From Marinibacterium sp050389775 (lineage in GTDB: Bacteria; Pseudomonadota; Alphaproteobacteria; Rhodobacterales; Rhodobacteraceae), in the NCBI RefSeq assembly GCF_050389775.1, contig NZ_CP177145.1, positions 124,001 to 188,000 on the forward strand: DNA of 64,000 nt, given 5' to 3'. Both the position numbers and the translations under genes were made by a program. This document shows positions 52,998-62,443 of this stretch, piece after piece (positions within the stretch are counted from its first letter, which is position 1; each line of letters starts with the position of its first letter). The notes beneath the pieces are model-generated. The model searched no databases. It saw only the letters and a program-made list of their open reading frames with translations, and was not told the DNA's origin.

Positions 52998-54787
52998 CCC
53001 TCTGGCAGCGACAGGCCGTAATCGCGCAACGCCCCTTCGGGAGTGACATAGCCTTCGGCGATGTCACGGCGCAGGGCCTCGGGGTCGCGCTGGTCGGCCG
53101 GGCCGTGACCCCCGCCGCCGGGCTGCACCAGCCGCACCCGGTCGCCACGGCGCAGGTCGACCCGCCCGGCCTTGTCGAAACCCGGCCCGTCATTGACCGA
53201 GATCCGCCCGCGCGCCCCGGGGCTGCCGCCGTCCATCCCCGCCGCCGGCTCGACCAGCCGGCCGCCCGACAGGGCCGCGTGGACCGGGTGGTCGGACAGG
53301 CTGCGCAGCACGGTTTCCTGGCCCAGCCCGCCTCGGAACCGGCCGGCCCCGCCGCTGTCGGCCACCAGCATCCGCCGTTCGACCAGGAACGGGCCGTCAT
53401 GTTCGAACAGCTCGGTCGAGGTGCTGGCGATATTGCCCGGAAAGACCACGGCCGTGTTGCCATCGCCGTCGCGGAACGCGCCCTGGCCGCCCTGGGCATT
53501 GTAATGGGTGACAAAGGGCCGCCCATCGCCATCGGTGCCGGCGAATTTCTGGATCCACAGCGGATAGGTGCCCGACGGGGCCATGGCCCGGTCCGGCGCG
53601 ATCTTGTGCAGCGCGCCCATGATCGCCTCGACGACGAAATAGGACAGCAGGCTGCGGTACATGCCCGGGGCCGGGAAGGTCGGGTTGAGCACCGTGCCCT
53701 CGGGCACGCGCAGCTCGACCGGCCGGAACGCCCCGGCATTCATCGGCAGGTCCGGGCAAAGCGTGGCGATGAAGGGAAAGACGCAATAGGCCCGGGTGAT
53801 GTTGAGCACGGCATTGATCGGCTTGAGCACCTGCGGCGTGGTGCCGGCGAAATCCAGGATCACGCGGTCGGCCTCGACCGTCAGGGCCAGGCTGATGCGG
53901 ATGCGGTTGCCCGCGTCGTCGGTCAGCTCGTGCAGGGCCTCGTTGCGGGTCTCGCCCCGGGGCAGGCGGGCGATGGCCGCGCGAAAGGCGGCCTCGGAAT
54001 GGGCGGTGACCTTGTCGGCCACGGGCACCAGGCTGTCCAGGCCGAACTCGTCCATCATGCGCACCAGCCCGGCCGCCCCGACGCGGTTGGCGGCCATCTG
54101 GGCCCGGATGTCGCCCATGACCTTGTCGGCCATGCGCACGTTGCGCCGGATCAGCCGGACAAGCGCCTCGTTCTCGACCCCGGCGTCATAGAGCTTGGAC
54201 ACCGGGATGATCAGCCCTTCCTCATAGACCTCGCGGGCATCGGTCGCACCCAGCCGGCCGCCCATGTCGGCATGGTGGGCGCAGGTACAGGTGAACCCGG
54301 CCAGCACGCCCCGGCGGAAGACCGGCGTGGCGATGAAGACATCGGGCGCATGGCCGGCACCGATCCAGGGATCGTTCGAGATCAGCACGTCGCCTTCGCG
54401 CAGGCTGTCGGCCGGGTAGGTGGCCAGCAGGTCGCGCAGGACCGAGGGGGTCGAGCCGGCCTGGCCCGGGGTGCATTGGGTCGACTGGGCCAGCATCTCG
54501 CCCCGGGCGTCGTAGAGCGCGCAGGCGTAATCGTGGTTGTCGCGCACCACCAGCGAGAAGGCCGTGCGCACCAGCGTCGTGGCGATCTCGTCGGCGATCG
54601 AGGTCAGCCGCGACCACAGAACCTGGTGCCGGATGGCATCGATCCCGGCAATCGTCGTTCCAACAGCGTCATCGGGCGCGGTGGCTGTGTCGCCGGCCGT
54701 TTCGGCGGGCTTGGCAGAGGTCTTGGCAGGGGTTGCTTGGGGCATCGCGTCGGCCTCGGATCGGGGCGGCATGTCGGGTCTCTCCAT
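52988..54787 (-). CDS. hyuB: Hydantoinase B / oxoprolinase-type subunit
   Basis: A 599-residue HyuB-family subunit. Marks: ISNDPWIGAGHAPDVFI (about 135-151), CAHHADMGGRLG with the paired His typical of the family, NVRMADKVMGDIRAQMAAN and GGGGHGPADQRDPE near the C-terminus. The first 45 residues are Ala/Pro/Thr-rich and not part of the fold. With HyuA it catalyses ATP-dependent opening of a cyclic amide (hydantoin, N-methylhydantoin, 5-oxoproline) or an acetone/acetophenone-carboxylase-like reaction. Its ATG overlaps the hyuA stop by one base (TGATG). It is last in the four-gene operon. Confidence 0.9.
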   Translation of the reverse strand: MERPDMPPRSEADAMPQATPAKTSAKPAETAGDTATAPDDAVGTTIAGIDAIRHQVLWSRLTSIADEIATTLVRTAFSLVVRDNHDYACALYDARGEMLAQSTQCTPGQAGSTPSVLRDLLATYPADSLREGDVLISNDPWIGAGHAPDVFIATPVFRRGVLAGFTCTCAHHADMGGRLGATDAREVYEEGLIIPVSKLYDAGVENEALVRLIRRNVRMADKVMGDIRAQMAANRVGAAGLVRMMDEFGLDSLVPVADKVTAHSEAAFRAAIARLPRGETRNEALHELTDDAGNRIRISLALTVEADRVILDFAGTTPQVLKPINAVLNITRAYCVFPFIATLCPDLPMNAGAFRPVELRVPEGTVLNPTFPAPGMYRSLLSYFVVEAIMGALHKIAPDRAMAPSGTYPLWIQKFAGTDGDGRPFVTHYNAQGGQGAFRDGDGNTAVVFPGNIASTSTELFEHDGPFLVERRMLVADSGGAGRFRGGLGQETVLRSLSDHPVHAALSGGRLVEPAAGMDGGSPGARGRISVNDGPGFDKAGRVDLRRGDRVRLVQPGGGGHGPADQRDPEALRRDIAEGYVTPEGALRDYGLSLPEGEA

Positions 54788-56874
54788 CAGGCGTCCTCGC
54801 CGGTTGCCGGGTCGGGCAGGGCGATGTCGAGCCAGCCGCCCGGGGCCTTGCGGGCGGTGGCTCCGCGGGGCAGCAGGATCGTCGTGCCGGGCTGGCCGAC
54901 CAGGGCCGGGCCGCGGATCTCTCCGGTCAGGGCATCAAAGGGCCGGACGGCATGGTCGACCATCGCCCCATCCGCCGCGCTCCAGGCCGGGCGGGCCGGG
55001 ACCGGCGCGGGATCCCGGGCCGGGCCGGGGGCAAAGCCGGGGCTGTCCTGGCCGGCCTCGACCAGCACGCGCAGGGTGACAATCTCGGGCACGAGGTCAT
55101 CGCAGGTATAGCCATAGGCCGCCATGTAGGCCCGGGCAAAGGCCTGTCCCATGGTCTCGGGCGACAGGTCGTCGTCAAGCGCCACGCGCAGCTGGTGGCC
55201 CTGGCCGACATAGCGCATCTCGGCAAAGCGCCGGTGGCTGAGCGTCGCGCCCGGGGCGGCGGCCGACACCACCCCGGCGGCCTCGCGGCCCAGCCGGTCA
55301 AAGGCCCGGGCCAGGGCGGCGGGATCGACGGCATCGATCCGGCCGGGCATCGACCGGGCGACCTCGTAGCTGGGCGTGGCCATCAGGAACCCCAGCGCCG
55401 AAAAGACCCCGGCGGCATCGGGCACCAGGATGCGCCGGATGCCCAGCTTGCGCGCGACCGAGGCCGCGTGCAGCGGACCGCCGCCGCCAAAGGCCACCAT
55501 GACCGACCGGGCCGGGTCGCGGCCCTGTTCGGCGGCATACATCCGGGCGGCCTGGGACATGGATTCGTCGACCATGGCAATGATCGCCGCGGCGGCGGCC
55601 AGCGGCTCCAGGCCCAGCGGGTCGGCCACGTCGCGGCGGATGGCCGCTTCGGCCGCCGCCCGGTCCAGGTGGATGCCCCCGGCGCGGAACTCGGCCGGGT
55701 CCAGGTAGCCCAGCAGCAGGTTGGCATCGGTCACCGTCGCCCGCGTGCCGCCCCGGCCGAAACAGGCCGGGCCGGGATCCGAGGCCGCGCTTTCCGGCCC
55801 GATGCGCAAGAGGCCGAGATCATCGACCCGGGCCACCGATCCGCCCCCGGCGCCGATCTCGATCAGGTCGACCGTGGGCACGGCCAGCGGCGTGCCGCTG
55901 CCCCGGCGGAACCGGTGCACCCGGTCGACCTCGTAGGCCCGGGTCATCGGCAGGTTGCCCTGGGTGATCAGGCAGGACTTGGCCGTGGTGCCGCCCATGT
56001 CGAAGGCCAGGATGTCATCGGCCCCGGCGGCCTGGCCCAGCTTGCCCGCGGCCAGCACGCCGCCGACCGGCCCGCTTTCGGCCAGCCGCACCGGCGCCCG
56101 GCGGGCGGCCCCGGCGCCGATCACGCCGCCGCCCGATTGCATCAGGAACAGCGGCCGGGCATAGCCGGCCTCGCCCAGCCCGCGTTCCAGCGCGCGCAGG
56201 TATCCATCGACCTTGGGCCGGACATAGGCGTTCAGGGCGGTGGTCGCGAAACGTTCGTATTCCTGCACCTCGGGCAGCACATCCGACGACAGCGACAGGT
56301 CCAGCGCCACGCCCATCTCGGCCGCGATCTCGCCGGCCCGGCGTTCATGGGCCGGGTTGGCATAGGAATGCAGCAGGCAGACCGCGGCGGCCTCGACCCC
56401 CGCATCGGCCAGCGCGGCCAGCTCGGCGCGCAGCCGGTCCAGGTCCAGCGGCTGGATCTCGGCCCCGTCCGGGCCGATCCGCCCGGGCACCTCGCGGCGC
56501 AGGCGGCGCGGCACGAAGGGCACGGGAAAGGCCTGGCGGATGTCGTAGATGTCGTAGCGGATCTCGCGCCGGGTCTCGAGCACGTCGCGGAACCCCTCGT
56601 TGGTGATGAGCGCCGTCACCGCGCCCTTGCGCTCGATGATCGCGTTGATCACCAGCGTGGTGCCATGGATCAGGGTCGACAGCCGGCCGGTCAGCCCGGG
56701 ATGGGCCCGGGCCAGCTCGGCCAGGCCCTGCAGCACGCCCTGTTCGGGCGCTTCGGGCGTGGTCGGCACCTTGTGGGTCTCGATCGTGCCGGTGCCGGGA
56801 TCGTAAAGCAGGAAATCGGTAAAGCTGCCGCCCACATCGCAGCCCAGGCGCAGCCCGCCGGTCGTCGCGCTCAT
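54787..56874 (-). CDS. hyuA: Hydantoinase A / oxoprolinase-type ATPase subunit
   Basis: A 695-residue HyuA-family subunit with ASKHA nucleotide sites: RLGCDVGGSFTDFLLYD (about 8-24) and FDMGGTTAKSCLI (about 290-302), then the adenosine region VAFGGGGPLHA (about 463). Hydant_A_N, Hydantoinase_A and C-terminal acetophenone-carboxylase-like regions follow in order. It supplies the phosphorylating half of the cyclic-amidase complex. Its start overlaps the M20 gene by four bases. The particular ring substrate cannot be told from sequence. Confidence 0.92.
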   Translation of the reverse strand: MSATTGGLRLGCDVGGSFTDFLLYDPGTGTIETHKVPTTPEAPEQGVLQGLAELARAHPGLTGRLSTLIHGTTLVINAIIERKGAVTALITNEGFRDVLETRREIRYDIYDIRQAFPVPFVPRRLRREVPGRIGPDGAEIQPLDLDRLRAELAALADAGVEAAAVCLLHSYANPAHERRAGEIAAEMGVALDLSLSSDVLPEVQEYERFATTALNAYVRPKVDGYLRALERGLGEAGYARPLFLMQSGGGVIGAGAARRAPVRLAESGPVGGVLAAGKLGQAAGADDILAFDMGGTTAKSCLITQGNLPMTRAYEVDRVHRFRRGSGTPLAVPTVDLIEIGAGGGSVARVDDLGLLRIGPESAASDPGPACFGRGGTRATVTDANLLLGYLDPAEFRAGGIHLDRAAAEAAIRRDVADPLGLEPLAAAAAIIAMVDESMSQAARMYAAEQGRDPARSVMVAFGGGGPLHAASVARKLGIRRILVPDAAGVFSALGFLMATPSYEVARSMPGRIDAVDPAALARAFDRLGREAAGVVSAAAPGATLSHRRFAEMRYVGQGHQLRVALDDDLSPETMGQAFARAYMAAYGYTCDDLVPEIVTLRVLVEAGQDSPGFAPGPARDPAPVPARPAWSAADGAMVDHAVRPFDALTGEIRGPALVGQPGTTILLPRGATARKAPGGWLDIALPDPATGEDA

Positions 56875-58034
56875 CGCAGGGTCTCCAGCAGCCGGCGCAT
56901 CAGGTCGCGCCGGGGTTCCAATGAGCTGACGTAGAGCTGTTCATACAGTGTATGCCCGCCCTTGCCGTCCACGCCCAGCCCGTCGAGGGTCGGGGCGATG
57001 GGCGCGGTGAAATTGCCGTCGCTGCCGCCGCCGGTCTTCAGCCCCTGCAGGTCGAAACCGATCTCGTCGGCCAGCTCGCGGGCATGGTCGAACAGCGCCG
57101 CCACCGCCGGCGAGGTCTCGTAGGCCGCGCGGTTCAGCCCGCCGGTGATCTCGATCGTCACGCCCGGTTCCTCGGCGGTCAGCCCGGCGACAAAGGCTTC
57201 GACCTCGGCCGTGGCCCGGGCATCGGGCACGCGCACGTCGACCCAGATCCAGGCATGATCGGCCACCACGTTGACCCTGGTGCCGCCGCCGATCTCGCCC
57301 ACATTGCAGGTGATGCCCCGGTCGTAATCGGTCAGCCCGTGGAATTTCAGCGTCAGCCGGGCGATTTCGGCAATGGCCGAGGCGCCGTCCTGGTGGCGGG
57401 CGCCGGCATGGGCGGCCTCGCCATGGGCCTGGATGTAATAGCGCATCACGCCCTTGCGGGCGATGACGATCCGGCCGCCTTCGCGGGCCGGTTCCGTGAC
57501 CAGCACGTATTTGGCCGCCCGGGCCAGCTCTTCGATCAGGGCCTGCGACGTGGGCGAGCCGATTTCCTCGTCGGACACGAAAAGATGGGTGACGGGCAGG
57601 TTGGGCCGGGCCAGGTCGTCGCCCTTCCGCGCGGCCAGGTCGGTGACGGCCTGCATGGCGATATAGGCCCCGCCCTTCATGTCGTAGATCCCCGGGCCCT
57701 GGGCCACGTCGCCATCGACGGAGAACGGAAAGCGGGCCAGCGTGCCGCGCGGATGCACCGTGTCGAGATGGCTGAGGATCAGGATGCCGGCCTCGTTCGA
57801 CGCCCCGGCCCAGGGCGCGCGCACGACCAGGTGGTCGCCCTGGCCATCGCGCCCGGCGATGCGGTCGACCCGCGCGCCGCAGGCAGCGTAATCGGCCGTC
57901 ACCCGGTCGGCCAGCGCAGCCAGCCCCTCGATGTCGCCGGTCTGGCTTTCGATCTCGACCCAGCGGCGGATGCCGGCGAGCATATCGGCGGCCGGGGCAT
58001 CGGCGGCCGGAGTGGGCAGGGCAGGGGCGGTCAT
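56871..58034 (-). CDS. M20 metallohydrolase (glutamate carboxypeptidase-like)
   Basis: A 387-residue M20 enzyme with metal ligands in LILSHLDTVHPRG (His and catalytic Asp, about 85-97), YDMKGG (bridging Asp, about 122), VSDEEIGSP (general base Glu and ligand Glu) and the C-terminal His in GKGGHTLYE. The dimerisation domain is inserted at about 190-300. The pattern is CPG2/ArgE-like, so it cuts an amide or carbamoyl bond next to a carboxylate. With HyuAB it would finish hydrolysis of the opened ring. Overlaps both neighbours by four bases. Confidence 0.9.
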   Translation of the reverse strand: MTAPALPTPAADAPAADMLAGIRRWVEIESQTGDIEGLAALADRVTADYAACGARVDRIAGRDGQGDHLVVRAPWAGASNEAGILILSHLDTVHPRGTLARFPFSVDGDVAQGPGIYDMKGGAYIAMQAVTDLAARKGDDLARPNLPVTHLFVSDEEIGSPTSQALIEELARAAKYVLVTEPAREGGRIVIARKGVMRYYIQAHGEAAHAGARHQDGASAIAEIARLTLKFHGLTDYDRGITCNVGEIGGGTRVNVVADHAWIWVDVRVPDARATAEVEAFVAGLTAEEPGVTIEITGGLNRAAYETSPAVAALFDHARELADEIGFDLQGLKTGGGSDGNFTAPIAPTLDGLGVDGKGGHTLYEQLYVSSLEPRRDLMRRLLETLR

Positions 58035-59482
58035 GTGGTCTCGCTTTCGGAAATGTCCCAGAAGAGCCCGGCCATGATGCCCAGCCCCTCGCGCACGAGC
58101 GGTTGCAGAAGGTGTTCGTCGGGTCCGTGCTGGCGGCAGCCCCCGTAGGAATGCGGTATCCAGATCACCGGCAGGCCCAGGTGGCGGGCAAAGATCTCGC
58201 TCGGCAGGCCGCCCGAGGAATTGGGCATCAGGATCGGCCGTTCGCCCATGGTCCGGGTGATCGAGCCCAGCACGGTCTCGACCCAGGGGTCGTCGGGATC
58301 GGTGCGCCAGGGCGGAAACCGGTTGTCGCGCAGCTCGTCGATGCGGATCATGTCAAAGCCGTGGGCATCGAGATGCCGGCGCAGGGCGGGCATGAAGGCA
58401 TCGGGATCGACATCGACCGTGTGGCGGATCTGGCAGCGAGCCCGGGCCGAGGGCTGGACCCCGTTGACCGGGTTCTCGGGCCGGCCCGACAGCATGGCCA
58501 GGACGATGAAGGAGGTCCAGCCATACATCTTTTCGGGCGTGGTCAGATCGGCCTGGCCCCAATCGGCGGGCATGATCAGCGTCGGATCAGACGGATCGAC
58601 CCGGATGTCGCGGATCGCCGCACGGATCCGGGGCGGGATTGCGTCGGGCAGCCAGTCGTCGACCAGGATGCGCCCGCGCGGCGTGGTGATGCAGGACAGG
58701 GCCTGGGCCAGCAGCAGCGCCGGGTCTTCCAGCACGCCGCCCCAATGGCCGGAATGCCGGCTGCCTTCGCGCAGGGTCAGCGACAGGTCAAAGGTCACCG
58801 ACCCGCGGTTGCCCAGCTTGACGTCGGGCCGTTCGACGACCAACCGCGGCCCGTCCGAGGCGATCAGGACATCGGCCGCCAGGGCCGTGGCCTCGCGTTC
58901 GAGCAGCAGGTCCAGCCCGACCGACCCGATTTCCTCGCTGGTCTCGATCAGCACCTTCAGGTTGAAGCCCAGCCGGCCCCGCGCGGCCAGAACCTGGCGC
59001 AGGGCGGCCAGGACGATGGCATGCTGGCCCTTGTTGTCGGCCGTGCCGCGCCCGTACCAGCGATCACCCTCGACGGTGACCTGCCAGGGGTCCAGCCCGG
59101 CGCGCCATTGCTCCGGGATGCCCCGGACGACATCGCCGTGGCCATAGGTCAGCACGGTCGGCAGGGCCGGGTCTTCGATGCGCGTGCCGATCAGGAAGGG
59201 CCCGCCGCCGGGCACCGGGTTGTCGAGGATGCGGCTGTCGACACCCATCTCGGCCAGGGCCGGAGCGATCTGGTCGGCCAGGTAGCGGCGCAGGTCGGGC
59301 GCGCGGGCGGGATCCTGGCTTTCGGTGGGCACCGCCACGCGGCCGCGCAGGATGTCGAGGAACCGGCCGTCATCGGCCATGGCCCGGGCCGAGGCCACGA
59401 CATCGGCGCGACCGGAGTCGGGGTCGGGGCGGTCAGGGGAACCGGGTTCGGCCGCATCCGGAGCCGGGGGGTGGGAGGGCAT
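58031..59482 (-). CDS. M20 metallohydrolase (dipeptidase/DapE-like)
   Basis: A 483-residue M20 enzyme, first gene of the hydantoinase operon. Ligand motifs: LTYGHGDVV (about 110), GRGTADNKGQH (about 145, bridging Asp), IETSEEIGSVG (about 180) and C-terminal WIPHSYGG. Start: ATG at 59482; a GTG immediately before is also possible. A 27-bp operator-like element begins 6 bases upstream. It is only distantly similar to its M20 neighbour, so the two probably act on different bonds or substrates. The first 30 residues are Pro/Asp/Ser-rich and dispensable-looking. Confidence 0.88.
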   Translation of the reverse strand: MPSHPPAPDAAEPGSPDRPDPDSGRADVVASARAMADDGRFLDILRGRVAVPTESQDPARAPDLRRYLADQIAPALAEMGVDSRILDNPVPGGGPFLIGTRIEDPALPTVLTYGHGDVVRGIPEQWRAGLDPWQVTVEGDRWYGRGTADNKGQHAIVLAALRQVLAARGRLGFNLKVLIETSEEIGSVGLDLLLEREATALAADVLIASDGPRLVVERPDVKLGNRGSVTFDLSLTLREGSRHSGHWGGVLEDPALLLAQALSCITTPRGRILVDDWLPDAIPPRIRAAIRDIRVDPSDPTLIMPADWGQADLTTPEKMYGWTSFIVLAMLSGRPENPVNGVQPSARARCQIRHTVDVDPDAFMPALRRHLDAHGFDMIRIDELRDNRFPPWRTDPDDPWVETVLGSITRTMGERPILMPNSSGGLPSEIFARHLGLPVIWIPHSYGGCRQHGPDEHLLQPLVREGLGIMAGLFWDISESETT

Positions 59483-59487
59483 CACAA

Positions 59488-59514
59488 TTTTTCATCCAGT
59501 GAAACGCTGTTTCG
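59488..59514. promoter_or_regulatory. 27-bp IclR operator candidate, minus-operon copy
   Basis: Blocks TTTTTCAT, AGTGAAAC and TGTTTCG, each separated by two bases; the last two form the dyad GAAAC-N3-GTTTC. The same three blocks occur inverted at 60687-60713. It directly abuts the M20 gene start. Confidence 0.7.
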
Positions 59515-59859
59515 AATCAGGATAAACGCAATGCCGGGAACCCGGCAAGACCGGGATGCCTCGGCCGGCACAATCCACCACCGGCTGCGGAAAACGCAGG
59601 CACCTCCCGGGGGGCCGGCGCGGGTTGGCCGGGGAGGGCGGGTTTGGGCCGGGGCCGACGGTGCCCTGACGGGTCAAGACCGGCAGAGCCGTGGCCGCCG
59701 GGATGGGCGGGGCCGTGGCCGCCTGGGATGGGCAGGCCCACGCCGGGGCGAGACAGGCGGAGGCGTGGCGCGTCGAAACCGGCCGGGCCGGGATGGCCGT
59801 GGTTGGTCGGGCACGGGCGGGCCAGGGGAGCGACAGCAGCACCCCGCGCCGCCCGGTCT
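59515..59859. repeat. 345-bp GC-rich intergenic region with a 24-bp tandem repeat
   Basis: No gene seen. GCCGTGGCCGCC followed by GGGATGGGC recurs with a 24-bp period at 59688 and 59712. The region lies between the operator of the hydantoinase operon and the stop of the IclR gene. Confidence 0.5.
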
Positions 59860-60630
59860 TCAGCTGACGACGACCGGCGCGCCGCGATAGCCCAGGGCGA
59901 CGGACAGGCGGCCTGCGGTGGTCAGCAGGGCTTCGCGGGTCTGGATCAGCAGGTCATCCTGCAACCGGTCCGACGATCCCGTGACGCTGAGCGCGGCGAC
60001 CACCGTGCCCGAGGCGTCGCGCACCGGCGTGGCGATCGACCGCTTGTGTTCGTCGATCTCGCCATCCGACAGGGTCCAGCCGTCCAACCGGATCTTTTCC
60101 AGCATGCGCCGCAGCTCGTCGGGGTCCTGGATCGTGTTCGGCGTAAAGCCCTGCAGCTCGGAGGCCATGACCTGTTCCTGCACCGAAGCCGGGGCATGGG
60201 CCAGCAGGATCTTGGGCCCGCCACCGGCGTGCAACGGCCCGGTCCGCCCGAAATCGGCAAAGATCTTGTCGCGGTCCGGCGACGACCGCAACAGGATGCA
60301 GGCGCTCTGCAAGTCATGGCGCACGATCAGCAGCACGTTTTCGTTCAGCCGGTCGTACAGCTCGTTCACATAGGGCTCGGCGGCGGCGATCAGCGGCGAC
60401 TGGCGCCGGGCCTGGTCGCCCAGCAACATGGTCTGGAACCCCAGCCGATAGCTGCGGTCGGCATCCTTGGTCACGAAGCCCCGCGCTTCGAGCGTAAAGA
60501 GAATGCGGAAGGTCTGGCTCTTGGTGCAGCCCGTCCGCTCGGCCAGCTCGGTCACGCCGCTGCCCGGCAGCTCGGCCAATGCCTCAAGCATGCGCAAAGC
60601 ACGGTCAACCGATGAAATCGTGTAGTCCAA
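59860..60630 (-). CDS. IclR-family regulator 3
   Basis: A 256-residue IclR regulator: winged helix about 5-65 (VTELAERTGCTKSQTFRILFTLEARGFV, split by helix) and effector domain about 75-245 (GPLHAGGGPKILLAHAP, SIATPVRDASGTVVAALSV). It lies between a minus-strand hydantoinase operon and a plus-strand M28/MDR/HyuB operon. A 27-bp element with dyad GAAAC-N3-GTTTC stands in front of both, making this protein the probable controller of the whole region. Confidence 0.92.
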   Translation of the reverse strand: MDYTISSVDRALRMLEALAELPGSGVTELAERTGCTKSQTFRILFTLEARGFVTKDADRSYRLGFQTMLLGDQARRQSPLIAAAEPYVNELYDRLNENVLLIVRHDLQSACILLRSSPDRDKIFADFGRTGPLHAGGGPKILLAHAPASVQEQVMASELQGFTPNTIQDPDELRRMLEKIRLDGWTLSDGEIDEHKRSIATPVRDASGTVVAALSVTGSSDRLQDDLLIQTREALLTTAGRLSVALGYRGAPVVVS

Positions 60631-60686
60631 TCCGCCGTCTCCTCACGTTTTCTCTTCCCGTTTCGGTTTCTGCCCCCTAGCATAAA

Positions 60687-60713
60687 CGAAACACAGTTTC
60701 ACTCAATGAAAAA
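60687..60713. promoter_or_regulatory. 27-bp IclR operator candidate, plus-operon copy
   Basis: CGAAACA, GTTTCACT and ATGAAAAA, with two-base spacers: the reverse complement of 59488-59514 in all three blocks. It ends 11 bases before the M28-like gene ATG and 56 bases from the iclR start, so it can also serve autoregulation. Confidence 0.7.
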
Positions 60714-60724
60714 CGGAGGCCAAG

Positions 60725-62440
60725 ATGCTCGACCTGGACGCCCTGCGCAAGGATGCATCGACCGACGCGGCCTGGGCCCTGGTCGAGGCCTTTGCCGCGC
60801 AGGAACGCGAGACGCCCGAAGGCGCGAACATCGGGGCCGACATGATTGCCGCGGCCCTGTCCGAAGCTGGACTTCCCGTAGAGGTTCATGAGCCACGGAT
60901 ATACCTGTCGCATCCCGTTTCGGCCAGCGTGAGCGTCGGTGGCGCGACATTCGATGCCAAGCCGCCGGCCTTTTGTGCGTCCTGCCCCGATGGCATCACG
61001 GCCGAGCTGATCTACATGCCCGAGGCCAGCGGGGGCACGCCGCTCAACCGCAGCCCGTCGGCCGGCAGCGTGTTGGACAAGGCCCGGGGCAAGATCGCCA
61101 TCATCGAAGGCTTTGCCCTGCCCAATTTCACCGCCGGGCTGGAAGCGGCCGGGGCCCTGGGCGTGATCGCCGTGAACCCCGGCGAGCGCATCCACTGGGG
61201 CACCGTGTCGACGATCTGGGGCACGCCCGAACCCGAAGACCTGGCCCGCCTGCCGCGCATCCCCTCGGCGGCGGTCAACCGGGCCGATGGCGACCGGCTG
61301 ATCGCCCTGGCTGCCGATGGCGCTCAGGCGACGATCCGCACGCGCCTGCGCACCGGATGGCACATGCAGAAACTGCCCGTCGTCGACATCCCCGGCCAGG
61401 ACGGCAGCGGCGATTTCGTCCTGCTGCACGGCCATTACGACAGCTGGCGCGAGGGCGTGGGCGACAATGGCACGGGCAATGCCTGCATGCTGGGCGTGGC
61501 CCTGGCCCTGTGGCAGGCCCGCGACCGGCTGAAACGCGGGGTGCGGCTGGCCTGGTGGCCCGGCCATTCGACCGGGCGCTACGGCGGATCGGCCTGGTTC
61601 GCCGATACCTTCGGGCTGGAGCTCGATGCCCATTGCGTGGCCCATCTGAATTGCGACAGCCCCGGCTGCCGCTGGGCCACGAGCTATGAAAAGGTCGCCT
61701 GCACGGCCGAGGCCGAAACCCTGGTCAAGGAGGTTGTCGCCGAGGTGACCGGCCAGGTCGCCAGCCGCACGCGGCCCCAGCGCAATTCCGATTACACCTT
61801 CAACAACATCGGCGTGACCGGCCTGTTCAACGCCTCGTCCAACCTGCCCGACGCGGTGCGGCTCGACAAAGGCTATTACGTGGTCGGCGGCTGCGGGGGC
61901 AACATTGCCTGGCACACCGAGGACGACACGATCGAGATTGCCGATCGCGACGTGCTGGCCACCGATATCCGCCTCTACCTGACGGCCGTGATGCGGCTGG
62001 CCACCGACCCCGTGCTGCCCCTCGACTGGCGGGCGGCGATGGCCGAATATGCCGAGACCGCGCGGGGCTATGCCAGTGCCGCCGCCGGCCATGTCGACCT
62101 GTCGCCGGTGAGCGACGAGATCGCCGCCCTGGCCGACCGCATCTATGCCCTGCACGCCCGGATCGAGGATGGCACCCTGGCGCCCGACCGGGCCGATGCC
62201 GTGCTGCGCGGGCTCGGGCGGATCCTGGTGCCCCTGAACTATGTGCGCGGCCCGCGGTTCACCCATGACCCGGCGCTGAACGTGCCACCACTGCCGGCGC
62301 TGGCCGCGGCGGCGACGCTGGACGGGCTGGACGACGACGCCCGGGGCTTTGCCCTGGCCCAGCTGCTGCGCGGGCGCAACCGGGTGATCGCTGCGCTGCG
62401 CGAGGCCGGGCGGCTGGTCGACGGCGCGCTGGCGGGCTGA
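60725..62440 (+). CDS. M28-family-like hydrolase with PA-type insert
   Basis: A 571-residue protein. An N-terminal region with PA-domain character (about 60-215) is followed by an M28 fold: LLHGHYDSW (His237, Asp239), GVGDNGTGNA (bridging Asp), HLNCDSPG and a late His in NIAWHTEDD. The Glu-Glu pair that supplies the general base and a ligand in M28 enzymes is replaced by His-Ser (281-282) in WWPGHSTGRYGGSAWF. So the metal site is altered or the reaction differs. A helical tail of about 130 residues follows. ACGGAGG precedes the ATG. It is four bases from the next gene. Confidence 0.8.
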   Translation: MLDLDALRKDASTDAAWALVEAFAAQERETPEGANIGADMIAAALSEAGLPVEVHEPRIYLSHPVSASVSVGGATFDAKPPAFCASCPDGITAELIYMPEASGGTPLNRSPSAGSVLDKARGKIAIIEGFALPNFTAGLEAAGALGVIAVNPGERIHWGTVSTIWGTPEPEDLARLPRIPSAAVNRADGDRLIALAADGAQATIRTRLRTGWHMQKLPVVDIPGQDGSGDFVLLHGHYDSWREGVGDNGTGNACMLGVALALWQARDRLKRGVRLAWWPGHSTGRYGGSAWFADTFGLELDAHCVAHLNCDSPGCRWATSYEKVACTAEAETLVKEVVAEVTGQVASRTRPQRNSDYTFNNIGVTGLFNASSNLPDAVRLDKGYYVVGGCGGNIAWHTEDDTIEIADRDVLATDIRLYLTAVMRLATDPVLPLDWRAAMAEYAETARGYASAAAGHVDLSPVSDEIAALADRIYALHARIEDGTLAPDRADAVLRGLGRILVPLNYVRGPRFTHDPALNVPPLPALAAAATLDGLDDDARGFALAQLLRGRNRVIAALREAGRLVDGALAG

Positions 62441-62443
62441 GGG

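Noticed and set aside
53105..56934. Two long plus-strand frames opposite hyuB and hyuA
   Set aside because: Shadow frames; the minus-strand genes carry ASKHA and HyuB motifs and overlap neatly as an operon.
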